The notes: generated by a model not told the origin, from the sequence alone. DNA of 64,000 nucleotides from Acidimicrobiales bacterium (GCA_022452035.1 JAKURV010000010.1:1-64000), one strand, 5' to 3'; positions 42,109 to 51,883 are shown, counted from the stretch's first letter. Numbers and translations: made by a program.

Positions 42109-42135
42109 CCCCGGGCCGGGTCCGCCCGGACGGGG
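42109..42135 (+). terminator. GC-rich stem-loop after the carboxyltransferase gene
   Basis: CCCCG (42109-42113) pairs with CGGGG (42131-42135), and CCGGG (42116-42120) with CCCGG (42125-42129), loop TCCG. It starts 12 nt after the stop; no T-run. The following 42136-42349 is non-coding leader for gltA with TACCGT at 42232-42237 as a possible -10. Confidence 0.5.
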
Positions 42136-42349
42136 TCAGTACGCCCTCGAAACAGGTCGCCAAGCGGTTGAAATCCGAAATTGTCACGTTTCTTTGAGCC
42201 TGCCTCGGGCGACGCGGCCCCATTCGGCCGATACCGTCGGAAACCACATAAGGGATTCGGATGTCGACGAGGACCCCCGAACCGACCGCAACCGCAACCG
42301 GGGTAACCGTGCGGAGCGCGGGCCGGCACGTCACAGGAGGGACCGCAAC

Positions 42350-43618
42350 GTGGCCGACAGCATAACGATCACCGACAACCGGACCGGCCGGACAGTCGAG
42401 GTCCCGCTCGTCGACGGCACCGTGTCGGCCAAGACCTGGAGTTCGCTGTTGCCCGGGGTCTGGTTCGACGACCCGTCCTTCAGCGCCACTTCAGGCGCCG
42501 ATAGCGCCATCACCTTCCTGGACGGAGGGGCGGGCCTCCTTCGCTATCGGGGCTACCCGATCGAGCAGTTGGCTGAGCGGGCCACGTTCCTCGAGGTGGC
42601 CCATCTGCTGGTTCGCGACGAGCTCCCGACGGCATCCCAACTGAAGGACTGGCAGGGCGAGATCGCCGAGGCGGCGCCCATCCACGAGAACTTCCACAAG
42701 CGGATCTTCGAGGGCTTCCGCGACGACGCTCACGCCATGGGGGTCCTGGTCTCCACCATTGCCGCCATGTCCACCTTCTGGCCGGACAGCAAGGACATCG
42801 AGAACCCCGACCAGCGACGGGCTGAGATCGTCCGTCTCATCGCAAAAATGCCGACCGTGGCAGCCGGTGCCTATCGCCGCAACGTGGGCCTGCCCTACGT
42901 CTTCCCCGACCCGGAACTCGACTACACGTCGAACTTCCTGGCCATGATGTTCAAGATGGGTGACTCACCGTACGAGGTGGACCCCGTCCTGCGAGACGCC
43001 CTGGACATGCTCTTCGTCCTGCATGCCGACCACGAGCAGAACTGCTCCACAACGACAGCCCGCGTGGTGGGCAGTTCCCACGCCGACCCGTACGTCACGG
43101 TGGCGTCGGCGGCCGCCGCCCTCTACGGCCCCCGCCACGGCGGTGCCAACGAGGCGGTGTTGCGGATGCTCGAGGGGATCGGCGACTACTCGAACGTCGA
43201 CAACTTCATCACCGAAGTGAAGGCCGGCGAGCAGAAGCTCATGGGATTCGGCCACCGGGTCTACAAGAACTACGACCCTCGGGCCAGGATCCTGAAGGAC
43301 ACTGCCCACCGAGTGTTCGAGGTGACAGGCACCAACCCACTGCTAGACGTCGCTCTGAAACTCGAGGAGGTGGCGTTGGCTGACGAGTACTTCGTGGAGC
43401 GGAGCCTCTACCCGAACGTCGACTTCTACTCGGGCCTCATCTACCAGTCCATGGGGTTCCCGGCCGAGATGTTCACCGTGCTGTTCGCCATTGGTCGTAC
43501 GCCAGGATGGCTGGCCCACTGGGACGAGATGCTCTCCCGCAACTCGCGCATCGCTCGTCCCCGTCAGCGCTACATCGGCCCCGCCGATCGGGACGTGCCA
43601 GACATAGACGGCCGCTAA
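42350..43618 (+). CDS. gltA: Citrate synthase
   Basis: 422 aa from GTG 42350 with a strong AGGAGGG eight bases upstream, chosen over longer reading. Condenses oxaloacetate and acetyl-CoA. LHADHEQNCSTTTAR, YGPRHGGANEAVLRML (catalytic His) and MGFGHRVYKNYDPRA are diagnostic. Unlike most leading genes here it has a leader of about 100 nt and a classical ribosome site. Confidence 0.95.
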   Translation: MADSITITDNRTGRTVEVPLVDGTVSAKTWSSLLPGVWFDDPSFSATSGADSAITFLDGGAGLLRYRGYPIEQLAERATFLEVAHLLVRDELPTASQLKDWQGEIAEAAPIHENFHKRIFEGFRDDAHAMGVLVSTIAAMSTFWPDSKDIENPDQRRAEIVRLIAKMPTVAAGAYRRNVGLPYVFPDPELDYTSNFLAMMFKMGDSPYEVDPVLRDALDMLFVLHADHEQNCSTTTARVVGSSHADPYVTVASAAAALYGPRHGGANEAVLRMLEGIGDYSNVDNFITEVKAGEQKLMGFGHRVYKNYDPRARILKDTAHRVFEVTGTNPLLDVALKLEEVALADEYFVERSLYPNVDFYSGLIYQSMGFPAEMFTVLFAIGRTPGWLAHWDEMLSRNSRIARPRQRYIGPADRDVPDIDGR

Positions 43619-43640
43619 CCAGTCGAGAAGACGACCAGGC

Positions 43641-44624
43641 TCAGGAAGCGACCACGTCCAGGGCGATCTTTCCCACGCTGGCGTTGGTCTCCATGTAGGC
43701 GTGGGCCTCGGCGATGTCGGCCAGGGGGTACCGTCGATCCACCACCACTTCCAGCCGACCGTCCTCGAAGCCGGGAACGACCCGGTCTTCGAAGGCCCGG
43801 CTGACGGACACCTTCTCGTCCAGGGACCGCGCCCGCAGGGTGGTCCCGACCAGGGTGGCCCGCCGGAACAGCATCTTGCCCAGGCCGAAGGTGGCCGATC
43901 CGCCGCCCATGACCCCCACCTGGACGATGGTCCCGCCGACGGCCAGGGCATCAAGGTTGCGGTCTAGGTAGTCAGCGCCGACGACGTCAAGAACGACGTC
44001 AACCCCGCGTCCCTCGGTGTGGTCGGCCACCGCAGCCACCCAGTCCTCAGACGCGTAGTCGACGGCCCGGGTCGCGCCCAGAGACAGGCACCGATCGACT
44101 TTGCCCGCCGAGGCGGTAACGAGGACCTCGGCGCCAGCCATCCGACAGAGCTGGATGGCCGCCGTCCCCACCCCTGAGGCGCCGGCGTGCACCAGGGCCG
44201 TGTCCCCGGCTGACAGCCCGCCCTGCAGGACTAGGGCATCCCAGGCGGTGAGGAAAACCTCCGGTAGGGCACCGGCCACGGTCAGGTCCATGCCTCGGGG
44301 CACCCGAACGGCCTGGTCCTGGTGGACCACCAGCCGTTCGGCATGGCCACCGCCGGCCGTGATCCCCATCACCGAGTCTCCGGAACCCCACCGGGTGACC
44401 CCGTCTCCTGTGGCAACCACCCGGCCGGCGAACTCCAGGCCCGGCACCTCGGGGTCCATGGGTGGACCCGGGTAAAGACCCATGCGCTGCAGCAGGTCGG
44501 CCCGATTCAGCGCGCTGGCCACCACGTCGACCAGCACCTCGGCCGAGCCAGGGACGGGCTCCGGTACGTCGGCCACACGGAGCACCTCGGGCCCGCCGTG
44601 GGCGGTGATGACAGCGGCCCGCAT
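43641..44624 (-). CDS. Zinc-free quinone oxidoreductase (MDR family, PIG3-like)
   Basis: 327 aa, ATG start overlapping the acyl-CoA dehydrogenase stop (TGATG). GroES-like N-domain (ALNRADLLQRMGLYPGPP) and NADPH-binding Rossmann part (LVHAGASGVGTAAIQLCRMAGAEV). No structural or catalytic Zn ligands. It should reduce quinones or enones. Coupling to the dehydrogenase suggests a shared catabolic or detoxification role. Confidence 0.9.
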   Translation of the reverse strand: MRAAVITAHGGPEVLRVADVPEPVPGSAEVLVDVVASALNRADLLQRMGLYPGPPMDPEVPGLEFAGRVVATGDGVTRWGSGDSVMGITAGGGHAERLVVHQDQAVRVPRGMDLTVAGALPEVFLTAWDALVLQGGLSAGDTALVHAGASGVGTAAIQLCRMAGAEVLVTASAGKVDRCLSLGATRAVDYASEDWVAAVADHTEGRGVDVVLDVVGADYLDRNLDALAVGGTIVQVGVMGGGSATFGLGKMLFRRATLVGTTLRARSLDEKVSVSRAFEDRVVPGFEDGRLEVVVDRRYPLADIAEAHAYMETNASVGKIALDVVAS

Positions 44625-45811
44625 CAGTGGCTCTTCTTCAGGTCGGAGAACGGAACGCCCTTGTCGACCCGCGGTTCACCGGGAAGGCCCAGTATGCGCT
44701 CCCCGACGATGTTGCGCTGTACCTCGTCGGTCCCGCCTCGGATGGACATAGAAGGGGCGGTCAGGAACTCCAGGTGGCCCGCCGTCTCCGACAGCATCCC
44801 GGCGGCGCCTGCCAAAGCCTTGCCCAAGTAGGCCCGCTCCTTGAAGGCGGCAACGCTGCGTAACTTGGCTGCCGAGCCCGCCGGGCCGGGAGCGCTCCCG
44901 GCGGCCGACGCTGCGACTCGGGCCACCGCCATCTGGTTCACCCGGTACAAGATGAAGGCCCGCATGGCGGCCTGCCGGGCCACCGGGTCGTCCAACCATC
45001 CGCCAGCCCGCCATTCCTCCAACCACGACGGTAGACCGACCTCCTCGGAATCCCCGCCGCCGAAGGCCCGGCCCCCGATTGTGGCCCGCTCGTGGGCCAG
45101 GGTCTCCACAGTGATCCCCCACCCTGCCCCGAGGTCGCCGATCCGGTCGGTGTCGGGGACGCGAACGTCGGTCACGAACACCTCGGTGAAGTGCCGATCG
45201 CCGTTGATCTGCTCCAGGGTCCGCACCTCCACACCGGGGTCCCCCATGTCCACGGCAAACATGGTCAGGCCCCGGTGCTTGGCCACTGAGACGTCGGTCC
45301 GGGCCAGGCACATCCCCCAATGGGCGTAGGCACCGCGGGAGGTCCACACCTTGGAGCCATTCAGTACCCACTCGTCGCCGTCACGTTCGGCCCGCATGCC
45401 AGCGTTAGCCAGATCGGAGCCGGCGTCAGGCTCAGAGAACATCTGGCACCAGATCTCCGAACCGTCGGCGATGGCCCGCAACCAGCGGTCCTGCTGGCCG
45501 ACCGAACCCTGGTCCAACAGGACCGGCCCCACGAGGCTCAGCCCAACCCCGTACGGGTAGAGATCGGCTGCCTCGTAGTCGGTCAGAGCGGTGTCGATTC
45601 GGGCTGCCTCGTCGCCGTCGGCGTCTCGCCCGCCGAATCGAGAGGGCCAGGTGGGCACCATCCACCCGCCCCTGACGAGGCGTTCCAGGTACCGGCGACC
45701 GGCCGCCAGGTCGTCACTGCCTGCCCCTAGGACTGTCGACGGGGCATCTGGGTGGCGACGTTCCAGTAGGTCAGACAGTGCGGCGTGGATCGTCTGGAGA
45801 TCGGTGGACAC
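44624..45811 (-). CDS. Acyl-CoA dehydrogenase
   Basis: 395 aa from GTG 45811, set by CAGACT at six bases. A FAD-dependent alpha,beta-dehydrogenase: CQMFSEPDAGSDLANAGMRAERDG is the FAD/substrate loop, LNGSKVWTSRGAYAHWGM the middle domain, and SIRGGTDEVQRNIVGERILGLP the C-terminal signature. The catalytic base could not be fixed by eye. Electrons would go to Etf; a fused EtfB-EtfA gene lies 7 kb away. Confidence 0.92.
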   Translation of the reverse strand: MSTDLQTIHAALSDLLERRHPDAPSTVLGAGSDDLAAGRRYLERLVRGGWMVPTWPSRFGGRDADGDEAARIDTALTDYEAADLYPYGVGLSLVGPVLLDQGSVGQQDRWLRAIADGSEIWCQMFSEPDAGSDLANAGMRAERDGDEWVLNGSKVWTSRGAYAHWGMCLARTDVSVAKHRGLTMFAVDMGDPGVEVRTLEQINGDRHFTEVFVTDVRVPDTDRIGDLGAGWGITVETLAHERATIGGRAFGGGDSEEVGLPSWLEEWRAGGWLDDPVARQAAMRAFILYRVNQMAVARVAASAAGSAPGPAGSAAKLRSVAAFKERAYLGKALAGAAGMLSETAGHLEFLTAPSMSIRGGTDEVQRNIVGERILGLPGEPRVDKGVPFSDLKKSH

Positions 45812-45817
45812 TGCCGC

Positions 45818-45823
45818 AGTCTG
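45818..45823 (-). promoter_or_regulatory. -10 CAGACT for the acyl-CoA dehydrogenase
   Basis: Six-base gap to GTG 45811; matches the ANNNT part of the pattern. It diverges from the M20 gene. Confidence 0.4.
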
Positions 45824-45863
45824 CCCGGTGGCCCCAGCACCTGTGTACCCGGCTCCGTTCGGC

Positions 45864-45869
45864 CATGAT
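45864..45869 (+). promoter_or_regulatory. -10 CATGAT for the M20 amidohydrolase
   Basis: Six-base gap to ATG 45876. Confidence 0.4.
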
Positions 45870-45875
45870 GGCTCC

Positions 45876-47069
45876 ATGACCGATCTGGACAACCCCCGGG
45901 GAATCGCAACGGAGATCATCGACGACGTAGTGGCCCTTCGTCGCGACATCCACCGCCACCCCGAGTTGGGCCTAGATAACCCGGACACCCGGGACCGGGT
46001 GCTGGCCGCTCTGGATGACCTCCCCCTGGACGTCCGGTTGGGTGTGGCCTGCACGTCGGTGGTGGCCGACCTGGCCGGGACTACTGATGGGCCGACTGTG
46101 CTCCTGCGAGCTGACACAGATGCCCTGCCCATGACCGAGAACACCGATCTGGACTTCCGGTCAACGGTGGACGGCCGCGCCCACGCCTGCGGCCACGACG
46201 CCCACACAGCAATGCTGGTCGGGGCTGCGAAGGTACTAGCCGCCCGACGAGGAGAGATTGCCGGTCGGGTCCGCTTCATGTTCCAGCCTGGCGAGGAGGG
46301 GTTTGCCGGTGCCCGCCTGATGATCGACGAGGGAGCGCTGGATGGCGTTGACCGGGCCTTCGCCCTGCACATCAGCCCTAACCAGCGAGTGGGCACCGCG
46401 TCGTCCCGACCTGGGCCCCTCATGGCCGGCGATACCTCGATAACCGTCACCGTCCGGGGGCGTGGTGGACATGCCTCGGCCCCCCACTACGCCACCGACC
46501 CGATCCCGGCTACAGCAGCGATCATCACCGCCCTCCAGACCGCAGTCACCCGGGAGGTCGACGTCTTCGACCCGGCAGTCCTCACCATCGCCCATGTAGT
46601 GGCGGGTACCACGACCAACGTCATTCCGGAGACGGCCTTCTTCGAGGGAACCATCCGCTGCGTCTCCGAGCACACGCGGGCGCGGATTCGTGAGGCAGTG
46701 ACCCGGACGGTCCAAGGGGTGGCTGAGGCCCACGGCTGCACAGCCGAGCTCGAGCTCGTGGACGGCTACCCGGTCACGTACAACGACGAGACCGAGGCCG
46801 CCCGGTTCGCCGAGGTGTGTCGAACCACACTCGGCGAGAAGGGCCACCGCGTCCTTCCGGCGCCGGCCATGGGCGGTGAGGACTTCTCCTACGTGACCCA
46901 GCAGGTGCCCGGGATGATGGCATTTCTCGGTGTGTGTCCGGCAACCGAACCTGATCCACGGTCTGCACCTCCTCTCCATTCCAACCGCATGGTCCTCGAC
47001 GAGGATGGGCTGGCCCACGGCGTCGCCCTCCATGTCGCCATGGCCATTCACCGGTTCGCGGACGAGTAG
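45876..47069 (+). CDS. M20-family amidohydrolase
   Basis: 397 aa from ATG 45876. A dinuclear-metal amidase of the hippurate/IAA-amino acid hydrolase type. ALRRDIHRHPELG, GRAHACGHDAHTAMLVGAA, MFQPGEEGFAGARLMIDEG and PAMGGEDFSYV carry the metal ligands and catalytic Glu. The dimerisation lid is at ~180-290. The substrate is an N-acyl amino acid or similar. Two bases upstream of the thioesterase start. Confidence 0.92.
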   Translation: MTDLDNPRGIATEIIDDVVALRRDIHRHPELGLDNPDTRDRVLAALDDLPLDVRLGVACTSVVADLAGTTDGPTVLLRADTDALPMTENTDLDFRSTVDGRAHACGHDAHTAMLVGAAKVLAARRGEIAGRVRFMFQPGEEGFAGARLMIDEGALDGVDRAFALHISPNQRVGTASSRPGPLMAGDTSITVTVRGRGGHASAPHYATDPIPATAAIITALQTAVTREVDVFDPAVLTIAHVVAGTTTNVIPETAFFEGTIRCVSEHTRARIREAVTRTVQGVAEAHGCTAELELVDGYPVTYNDETEAARFAEVCRTTLGEKGHRVLPAPAMGGEDFSYVTQQVPGMMAFLGVCPATEPDPRSAPPLHSNRMVLDEDGLAHGVALHVAMAIHRFADE

Positions 47070-47071
47070 CC

Positions 47072-47881
47072 GTGGCCTGGCAGGTCGACGGCTTCGCCAC
47101 CCTTATGGCGCTCGAAGCCCACGGCCCCGACGTCTACGTGGGGGTCAGCCCGGAGTATCCGTGGGGCCGGGTATACGGCGGCCAGGTGGTGGCACAGGGC
47201 CTCCGGGCCGCCCAGGCCACCGTGGACGACGACCACCACGTCCACTCCCTTCACGCCTACTTCATCAGAGGGGGCGCCAGCGACGAGCCCATCCGCTACG
47301 AGGTGGACCGGATCCGCAACGGGCGGTCCTTCGTGACGAGACGGGTGGTGGCCCGTCAGTCCGAAGGAGCCATCCTCAACCTCTCGTGCTCGTTCCAGAT
47401 CCGAGAGGACCAAGCCGAGGTCCAGGAGTCCTCCCTGCCCGATGACGTGGGCGATCCGGGCTCGGGCTCCGTGGAGGACTGGGATCTCCTCGGCCGGCGG
47501 GTAGCCCACCGTTCGGCGGGTCGCTCGGCCATCTGGCTCCGGGTCCTGGACGACATAGGCGACGATCCGGCAATGCAGGCCTGCGCCCTGGCCTACACAT
47601 CGGACGACATCCCAACCAACGCAGTGGGCAGCACCCACCCGCGGATCGCCGAGGTGGCGGACGGGGAGATCCCCTACGGCGACATCTTCGTGGGCGCCAG
47701 CTTGGACCACGCCATCTGGTTCCACCGTCCACTGCCCGCCAACGAGTGGCTGCTGCACGACCACCGCTCACACGGCCTGGCCAGCGCACGCGGGCTGGCT
47801 GTGGGTGAGGTGTTCGCCCCCAGCGGGATCCACGTGGCCACCGTGGCCCAGGAGATCCTGATCCGGGAGCGAACTCGCTGA
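47072..47881 (+). CDS. Acyl-CoA thioesterase II (TesB type)
   Basis: 269 aa, GTG start two bases after the M20 stop. Double hot-dog: YPWGRVYGGQVVAQGLRAAQ in the first half, SLDHAIWFHRPLPANEWLLHD with the conserved Asp and HxP in the second. Hydrolyses medium and long acyl-CoAs. Probably one transcript with the amidohydrolase. Confidence 0.93.
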   Translation: MAWQVDGFATLMALEAHGPDVYVGVSPEYPWGRVYGGQVVAQGLRAAQATVDDDHHVHSLHAYFIRGGASDEPIRYEVDRIRNGRSFVTRRVVARQSEGAILNLSCSFQIREDQAEVQESSLPDDVGDPGSGSVEDWDLLGRRVAHRSAGRSAIWLRVLDDIGDDPAMQACALAYTSDDIPTNAVGSTHPRIAEVADGEIPYGDIFVGASLDHAIWFHRPLPANEWLLHDHRSHGLASARGLAVGEVFAPSGIHVATVAQEILIRERTR

Positions 47882-47971
47882 ACCGACGGCCTGGCAACCG
47901 GGACTGACCGGGATTCCGGCCACGGACGCTGCTCTTCGCCCCCGCCGGGACCCCGGCACCCACCACACCCC

Positions 47972-48943
47972 GTGACAGACTCGGCAGCGATGGCTGAGTC
48001 AGGAAACGCCACCCCCGTCCTCGTCCACCTGGTGGGCAACCACTTCCCCACTCCGGACATCAGGGAACGGTTTCCTAAGGTGGAGTTTGTCCCTGTCCCA
48101 ACCGACGGGCCAGTGGGCGACGGCGTCTGGGGGGAGGCGTGCCTCACTCAGGCGGCCCACACCGAGAACTTCGCCGAGGTGATCCAGCATGGAGTGCGGT
48201 GGATCCACGCCCTCGGCCACGGCGTGGATCACTTTCCGTTCGAGCTGCTGGGCGACCGGACCCTGACGTGTGCCCGGGGAGTCAACGCCGTCCCCATCGC
48301 CGAGTGGGTGGTGGCCATGCTGCTCACCGCGGTCAAGCAGCTCCCGGACCGGTGGGTGACCGAACCACCGCGCCACTGGGTACTGGCCGACCTCGGGTCC
48401 CTTTCCGACGCCACCGTGGCCCTGGTGGGCCTGGGCTCGATCAACCAAGCCGTCGCCGAACGCCTGAGCCCCTTCGGGTGTCGGATGGTGGCCGCCACCC
48501 GGTCTGGTGCGCCCAGCCCAGTACCCGGAGTGGAGGTCACGACCGACATCCGTGCTGCGCTGGGCAACGCCGACCACGTGGTGGTCGCAGCTCCCCTGAC
48601 CCCGGAGACCGACCTCATGTTCGACGACGGGTTGCTGGGAGCGCTCCGGCCCGGCGCCCACTTCGTGAACGTGTCCCGGGGACGGCTAGTGGACCAGGAG
48701 GCCCTCCGCAGGGCCCTGGACGACGGACCGCTGGGCCTGGCATCCCTCGACGTCTGTGAACCGGAACCCCTGCCGGCTGGCCACTGGCTGTACGAACATC
48801 CGCAGGTACGGCTCAGCGCCCACGTCTCGTGGGCCGGCCCCGGGGCCATCGACCGCCTCCACGCCGCCTTCACCGACAACCTCCAGCGGTGGCTGGACGA
48901 CGAGCCGCTAGCCAACGTGGTCGATCCGGCCGCCGGATACTGA
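47972..48943 (+). CDS. D-isomer 2-hydroxyacid dehydrogenase family protein
   Basis: 323 aa, GTG 47972 or ATG 47990. VALVGLGSINQAVAERL is the NAD-binding loop (GxGxxN/G variant). Catalytic residues are visible: Arg in NVSRGRLVDQEAL, Glu in DVCEPEPLPAGHWLY, His in LSAHVSWAG. Substrate unknown; the closest types are glyoxylate/phosphoglycerate-like dehydrogenases. It precedes the cyclase gene by 21 nt. Confidence 0.88.
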   Translation: MTDSAAMAESGNATPVLVHLVGNHFPTPDIRERFPKVEFVPVPTDGPVGDGVWGEACLTQAAHTENFAEVIQHGVRWIHALGHGVDHFPFELLGDRTLTCARGVNAVPIAEWVVAMLLTAVKQLPDRWVTEPPRHWVLADLGSLSDATVALVGLGSINQAVAERLSPFGCRMVAATRSGAPSPVPGVEVTTDIRAALGNADHVVVAAPLTPETDLMFDDGLLGALRPGAHFVNVSRGRLVDQEALRRALDDGPLGLASLDVCEPEPLPAGHWLYEHPQVRLSAHVSWAGPGAIDRLHAAFTDNLQRWLDDEPLANVVDPAAGY

Positions 48944-48964
48944 CCCCGTCCCGGGAGGACCTCC

Positions 48965-49912
48965 ATGCCGCTCTCCGACCAGTTCCAGGAACTCTCCGCC
49001 CAGGTCCGCAATTGGGGGCGTTGGGGCGACGACGACCAACTGGGAACCCTGAACCTGATCTCCCCCGAGGTGGTCCGGAGAGCCGCCGGCTGCATCCGAC
49101 ACGGCCGGACTATCTCGCTGGCCGTCCCCCTGGAGCACGACGGCATCCAGGTCGGGTTCATCCCGGGACGCGACAACCCTGTCCGGACCATGCACGCCGT
49201 CAACGAGGGCATGGACCCCGACGGCGACCCCGCCACGTTCCACACCAGCGACGACCACGTGTCGTTCGGCCTCCAGGCCGGCACCCACTGGGACGGCCTG
49301 GGACACGTCTCGTATTCCGGCCTGCTTTACAACGGCTACGACGCGTCCACCATCACCGCCGAGGACGGCGCCACCCGGTGCGGCATCCAGAACCTGCAGA
49401 GCGTCTGTTCCCGCGGCGTGTTGTTGGATGTGGCTCGGGCCAAGGGCATGGACCTCCTGGACTGCCCGTACGCCATCACGGCCAACGACCTGGACGAGGC
49501 GGCGGAGATGGGCAGTGTGGAGGTCCGGGCGGGCGACATCGTGCTGGTCCGCACCGGTCGGATGTCGCTGTACCACTCGGGGGGAGGCATGGCTTACTGC
49601 CTGGGCCCCAAACAAGACGGATCAAACGCCGGCCTGTCCCTGTCCACCGTGCCTTGGCTCCACGAACACGACGTAGCTGCGGTAGCCAACGACACCCTCG
49701 TCCTGGAGGTCTACCCGTCAGAGGTCGACAACCTGGCCGTGCACATGCTGCACGTGGTCGACATGGGCCTTACCCAGGGGCAGAACTGGGACCTGGAGGC
49801 GCTGTCCGACGACTGCGCAGCCGACGGCGTCTACGAGTTCTTCCTGGCCGCCACGCCCGAGCCGTTCCGAGGTGCGGTCGGCAGCCCCGTGGCCCCAGTG
49901 GCCATCAAGTAG
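48965..49912 (+). CDS. Cyclase-family metal-dependent hydrolase (kynurenine formamidase-like fold)
   Basis: 315 aa, ATG start with GGGAGG before it. LQAGTHWDGLGHVSYSG holds the HxDxxxH-like metal motif of the family; GDIVLVRTGRM and the C-terminal MLHVVDMGLTQGQNWDLEAL are also typical. Members hydrolyse formamides, lactones or carbinolamides. Context with a 2-hydroxyacid dehydrogenase suggests a small catabolic unit (inference). Confidence 0.9.
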   Translation: MPLSDQFQELSAQVRNWGRWGDDDQLGTLNLISPEVVRRAAGCIRHGRTISLAVPLEHDGIQVGFIPGRDNPVRTMHAVNEGMDPDGDPATFHTSDDHVSFGLQAGTHWDGLGHVSYSGLLYNGYDASTITAEDGATRCGIQNLQSVCSRGVLLDVARAKGMDLLDCPYAITANDLDEAAEMGSVEVRAGDIVLVRTGRMSLYHSGGGMAYCLGPKQDGSNAGLSLSTVPWLHEHDVAAVANDTLVLEVYPSEVDNLAVHMLHVVDMGLTQGQNWDLEALSDDCAADGVYEFFLAATPEPFRGAVGSPVAPVAIK

Positions 49913-49986
49913 CCAGCGGCTCGCTCCTCGCGCTGGTGGCCGTCGTGGAGCTGTTGACCAGAACTGCTTCCGGGAGGCGCGGGTGT

Positions 49987-49992
49987 CATGCT
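49987..49992 (+). promoter_or_regulatory. -10 CATGCT for the ribokinase-like gene
   Basis: Six-base gap to GTG 49999; the frame is open far upstream, so this helps fix the start. Confidence 0.4.
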
Positions 49993-49998
49993 GGCCCC

Positions 49999-50907
49999 GT
50001 GGAGCGCGTCCCGACCATCGCCGTCCTGGGGTCGGCCAACCTCGACATCGTCGTACCGGTCCCCCACCACCCGGTGACCGGCGAGACGGTTCTGGGCGGT
50101 GACCACGCCCTGATACCTGGCGGCAAGGGAGCCAACCAGGCTGTGGCAGCAGCTCGCCTCGGTGGCTCGGTGTCTTTCGTGGGACGGGTGGGAGACGACG
50201 ATGCTGGTGAGACGTTGCGCTCCTCGCTGGAGGCCGACGGCGTGGACACAACGCACCTGCGGACCGACTCGGAGGCACCCAGCGGGATCGCCCTGATCGG
50301 CGTCGACGCCGACGGCGACAACGCCATCGTGGTCAGCCCGGGAACCAACGCCCGGGTGGGCCCTGAGGACGTGCAGGCTGCCAAGGCAACTATCGCCGGA
50401 GCCGCAGTCGTCCTCCTGCAACTGGAGGTACCGACCGGAGCGGTGGTCGCCGCGGCCCAGGCGGCCACCGGCACAGTGGTCTTGAACCCTGCACCCGCCA
50501 CGCCCCTACCCGACGGACTGCTGGACCGAGTCGACGTGCTGGTACCCAACGCTCTGGAGCTGGCCCAGCTGGCCGATACCCAACCAGACGCCGCTGTCGA
50601 CGCCCTGATAGCCATGGCCCGCAGCCTCCCCACGGCCACCGTCATAGTGACCCGAGGAGCCCGGGGGGCGCTCCTGGTTACGCCCGACGACCACCGGGAG
50701 GTCGCCGCGCCATCTGTCCGGGTCGCGGACACGACCGGGGCCGGCGACTCGTTCTGCGGTGCGCTGGCCGAGGCCCTGGCCCGGGACACCACCCTCCTCG
50801 AAGCCGTGGAGCGAGCCGTCGTAGCTGGAGCAGTCACGGCCACCCGGCACGGCGCCCAGCCGGCAATGCCCACGGTGGCCGACCTGGTCGCTGTTCCGAG
50901 CACCTGA
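49999..50907 (+). CDS. PfkB-family kinase, ribokinase-like
   Basis: 302 aa from GTG 49999. LGSANLDIVVPVPHHP and GGKGANQAVAAARLG form the substrate site; VADTTGAGDSFCGALAEAL is the C-terminal signature with the catalytic Asp. It probably phosphorylates ribose, matching the nucleoside hydrolase 18 bp downstream that would release ribose. No transporter is nearby. Confidence 0.92.
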   Translation: MERVPTIAVLGSANLDIVVPVPHHPVTGETVLGGDHALIPGGKGANQAVAAARLGGSVSFVGRVGDDDAGETLRSSLEADGVDTTHLRTDSEAPSGIALIGVDADGDNAIVVSPGTNARVGPEDVQAAKATIAGAAVVLLQLEVPTGAVVAAAQAATGTVVLNPAPATPLPDGLLDRVDVLVPNALELAQLADTQPDAAVDALIAMARSLPTATVIVTRGARGALLVTPDDHREVAAPSVRVADTTGAGDSFCGALAEALARDTTLLEAVERAVVAGAVTATRHGAQPAMPTVADLVAVPST

Positions 50908-50912
50908 GAGGG

Positions 50913-50918
50913 CACACT
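50913..50918 (+). promoter_or_regulatory. -10 CACACT for the nucleoside hydrolase
   Basis: Six-base gap to GTG 50925, in the 17-bp gap after the kinase. Confidence 0.4.
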
Positions 50919-50924
50919 CCCCCC

Positions 50925-51866
50925 GTGACCACCACGGCGTCCGGCCGGCCCCGGATCATCCTGGACTGCGATCCCGGCGTGGACGACGCCATGGCGGTGA
51001 TCGCCGCCGCCCGGTGGGCCGACCTGGTGGCCATCACCACGGTGGCCGGCAACGTGCCCCTGGAGCACACGACGGCCAACGCCTGTCGCCTTCGGGAACT
51101 CCTCGGCCTCGACGTGGAGGTCCACGCCGGAGCTGACCAGCCGCTGGTGGGCCTTCAGGGGTTCGCCCGACACGTTCACGGCGAGACCGGCCTGGGCGAC
51201 GTCGTACTCCCCGAGCCGAAGCGGGGACCCGACTCGGAGCGGGCGGTGGAGTTCCTGGTCGAGGCCACGCGTGCCGAGGAGGGATTGCACCTGGTTCCCG
51301 TGGGGCCCCTCACCAACGTGGCCTTGGCGCTCCGGGCCGACCCCGGGCTAGCGAACCGGGTGGCGTCGCTGACCCTGATGGGCGGAAGCGCCCAGGGAGT
51401 GGGCAACGTCACTGCGGCTGCCGAATTCAACGTCTGGGCCGACCCGGAAGCCGCCGACGAAGTCTTCCGATCCGGGGCGCCGCTGACCATGCTGGGCCTG
51501 AACCTCACCCACCAGGTCCGGATGGGACAGGTCCACGCCGACGAGTGCCGGGCCCTAGACACCCCGGTGGCCGAAGCTATGGCCGGGCTGCTGGAGTTCT
51601 ACGCCGTCTTCCACCTGGCCGCCGAGGAGGTGGCCGACGGTCCGGTCCATGACCCGTGCGCCGTGCTGGCTGTTACCCACCCCGACCTGTTCCAGATGGA
51701 GGACCGGCCGGTCCACGTCGAGCTTTCCGGTACCCACACCAGGGGCATGACCCTGGTCGACGAACGGGGGCCCCAAGCCGACACCCCCACTAACTGCCGG
51801 GTGGCCTACAACGTCGCCTCCGGTGCGGTCGTCGACCTCATCATGCAGGCGGTACGGGACGCCTGA
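50925..51866 (+). CDS. Inosine/uridine-preferring nucleoside hydrolase
   Basis: 313 aa, GTG start. Ca2+-dependent ribonucleoside N-glycosidase. LDCDPGVDDAMA is the DxDxxxDD motif; AAEFNVWADPEAAD and GPVHDPCAVLAVTHP supply further ligands. With the adjacent ribokinase-like gene it forms a nucleoside salvage pair. Confidence 0.93.
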   Translation: MTTTASGRPRIILDCDPGVDDAMAVIAAARWADLVAITTVAGNVPLEHTTANACRLRELLGLDVEVHAGADQPLVGLQGFARHVHGETGLGDVVLPEPKRGPDSERAVEFLVEATRAEEGLHLVPVGPLTNVALALRADPGLANRVASLTLMGGSAQGVGNVTAAAEFNVWADPEAADEVFRSGAPLTMLGLNLTHQVRMGQVHADECRALDTPVAEAMAGLLEFYAVFHLAAEEVADGPVHDPCAVLAVTHPDLFQMEDRPVHVELSGTHTRGMTLVDERGPQADTPTNCRVAYNVASGAVVDLIMQAVRDA

Positions 51867-51883
51867 CCGGGTCGTCTGAAGGG

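Noticed and set aside
42261-42365. 34-codon Thr-rich ORF in the gltA leader
   Set aside because: It overlaps the gltA start out of frame, has no clear RBS and no residue bias tied to citrate synthase control.
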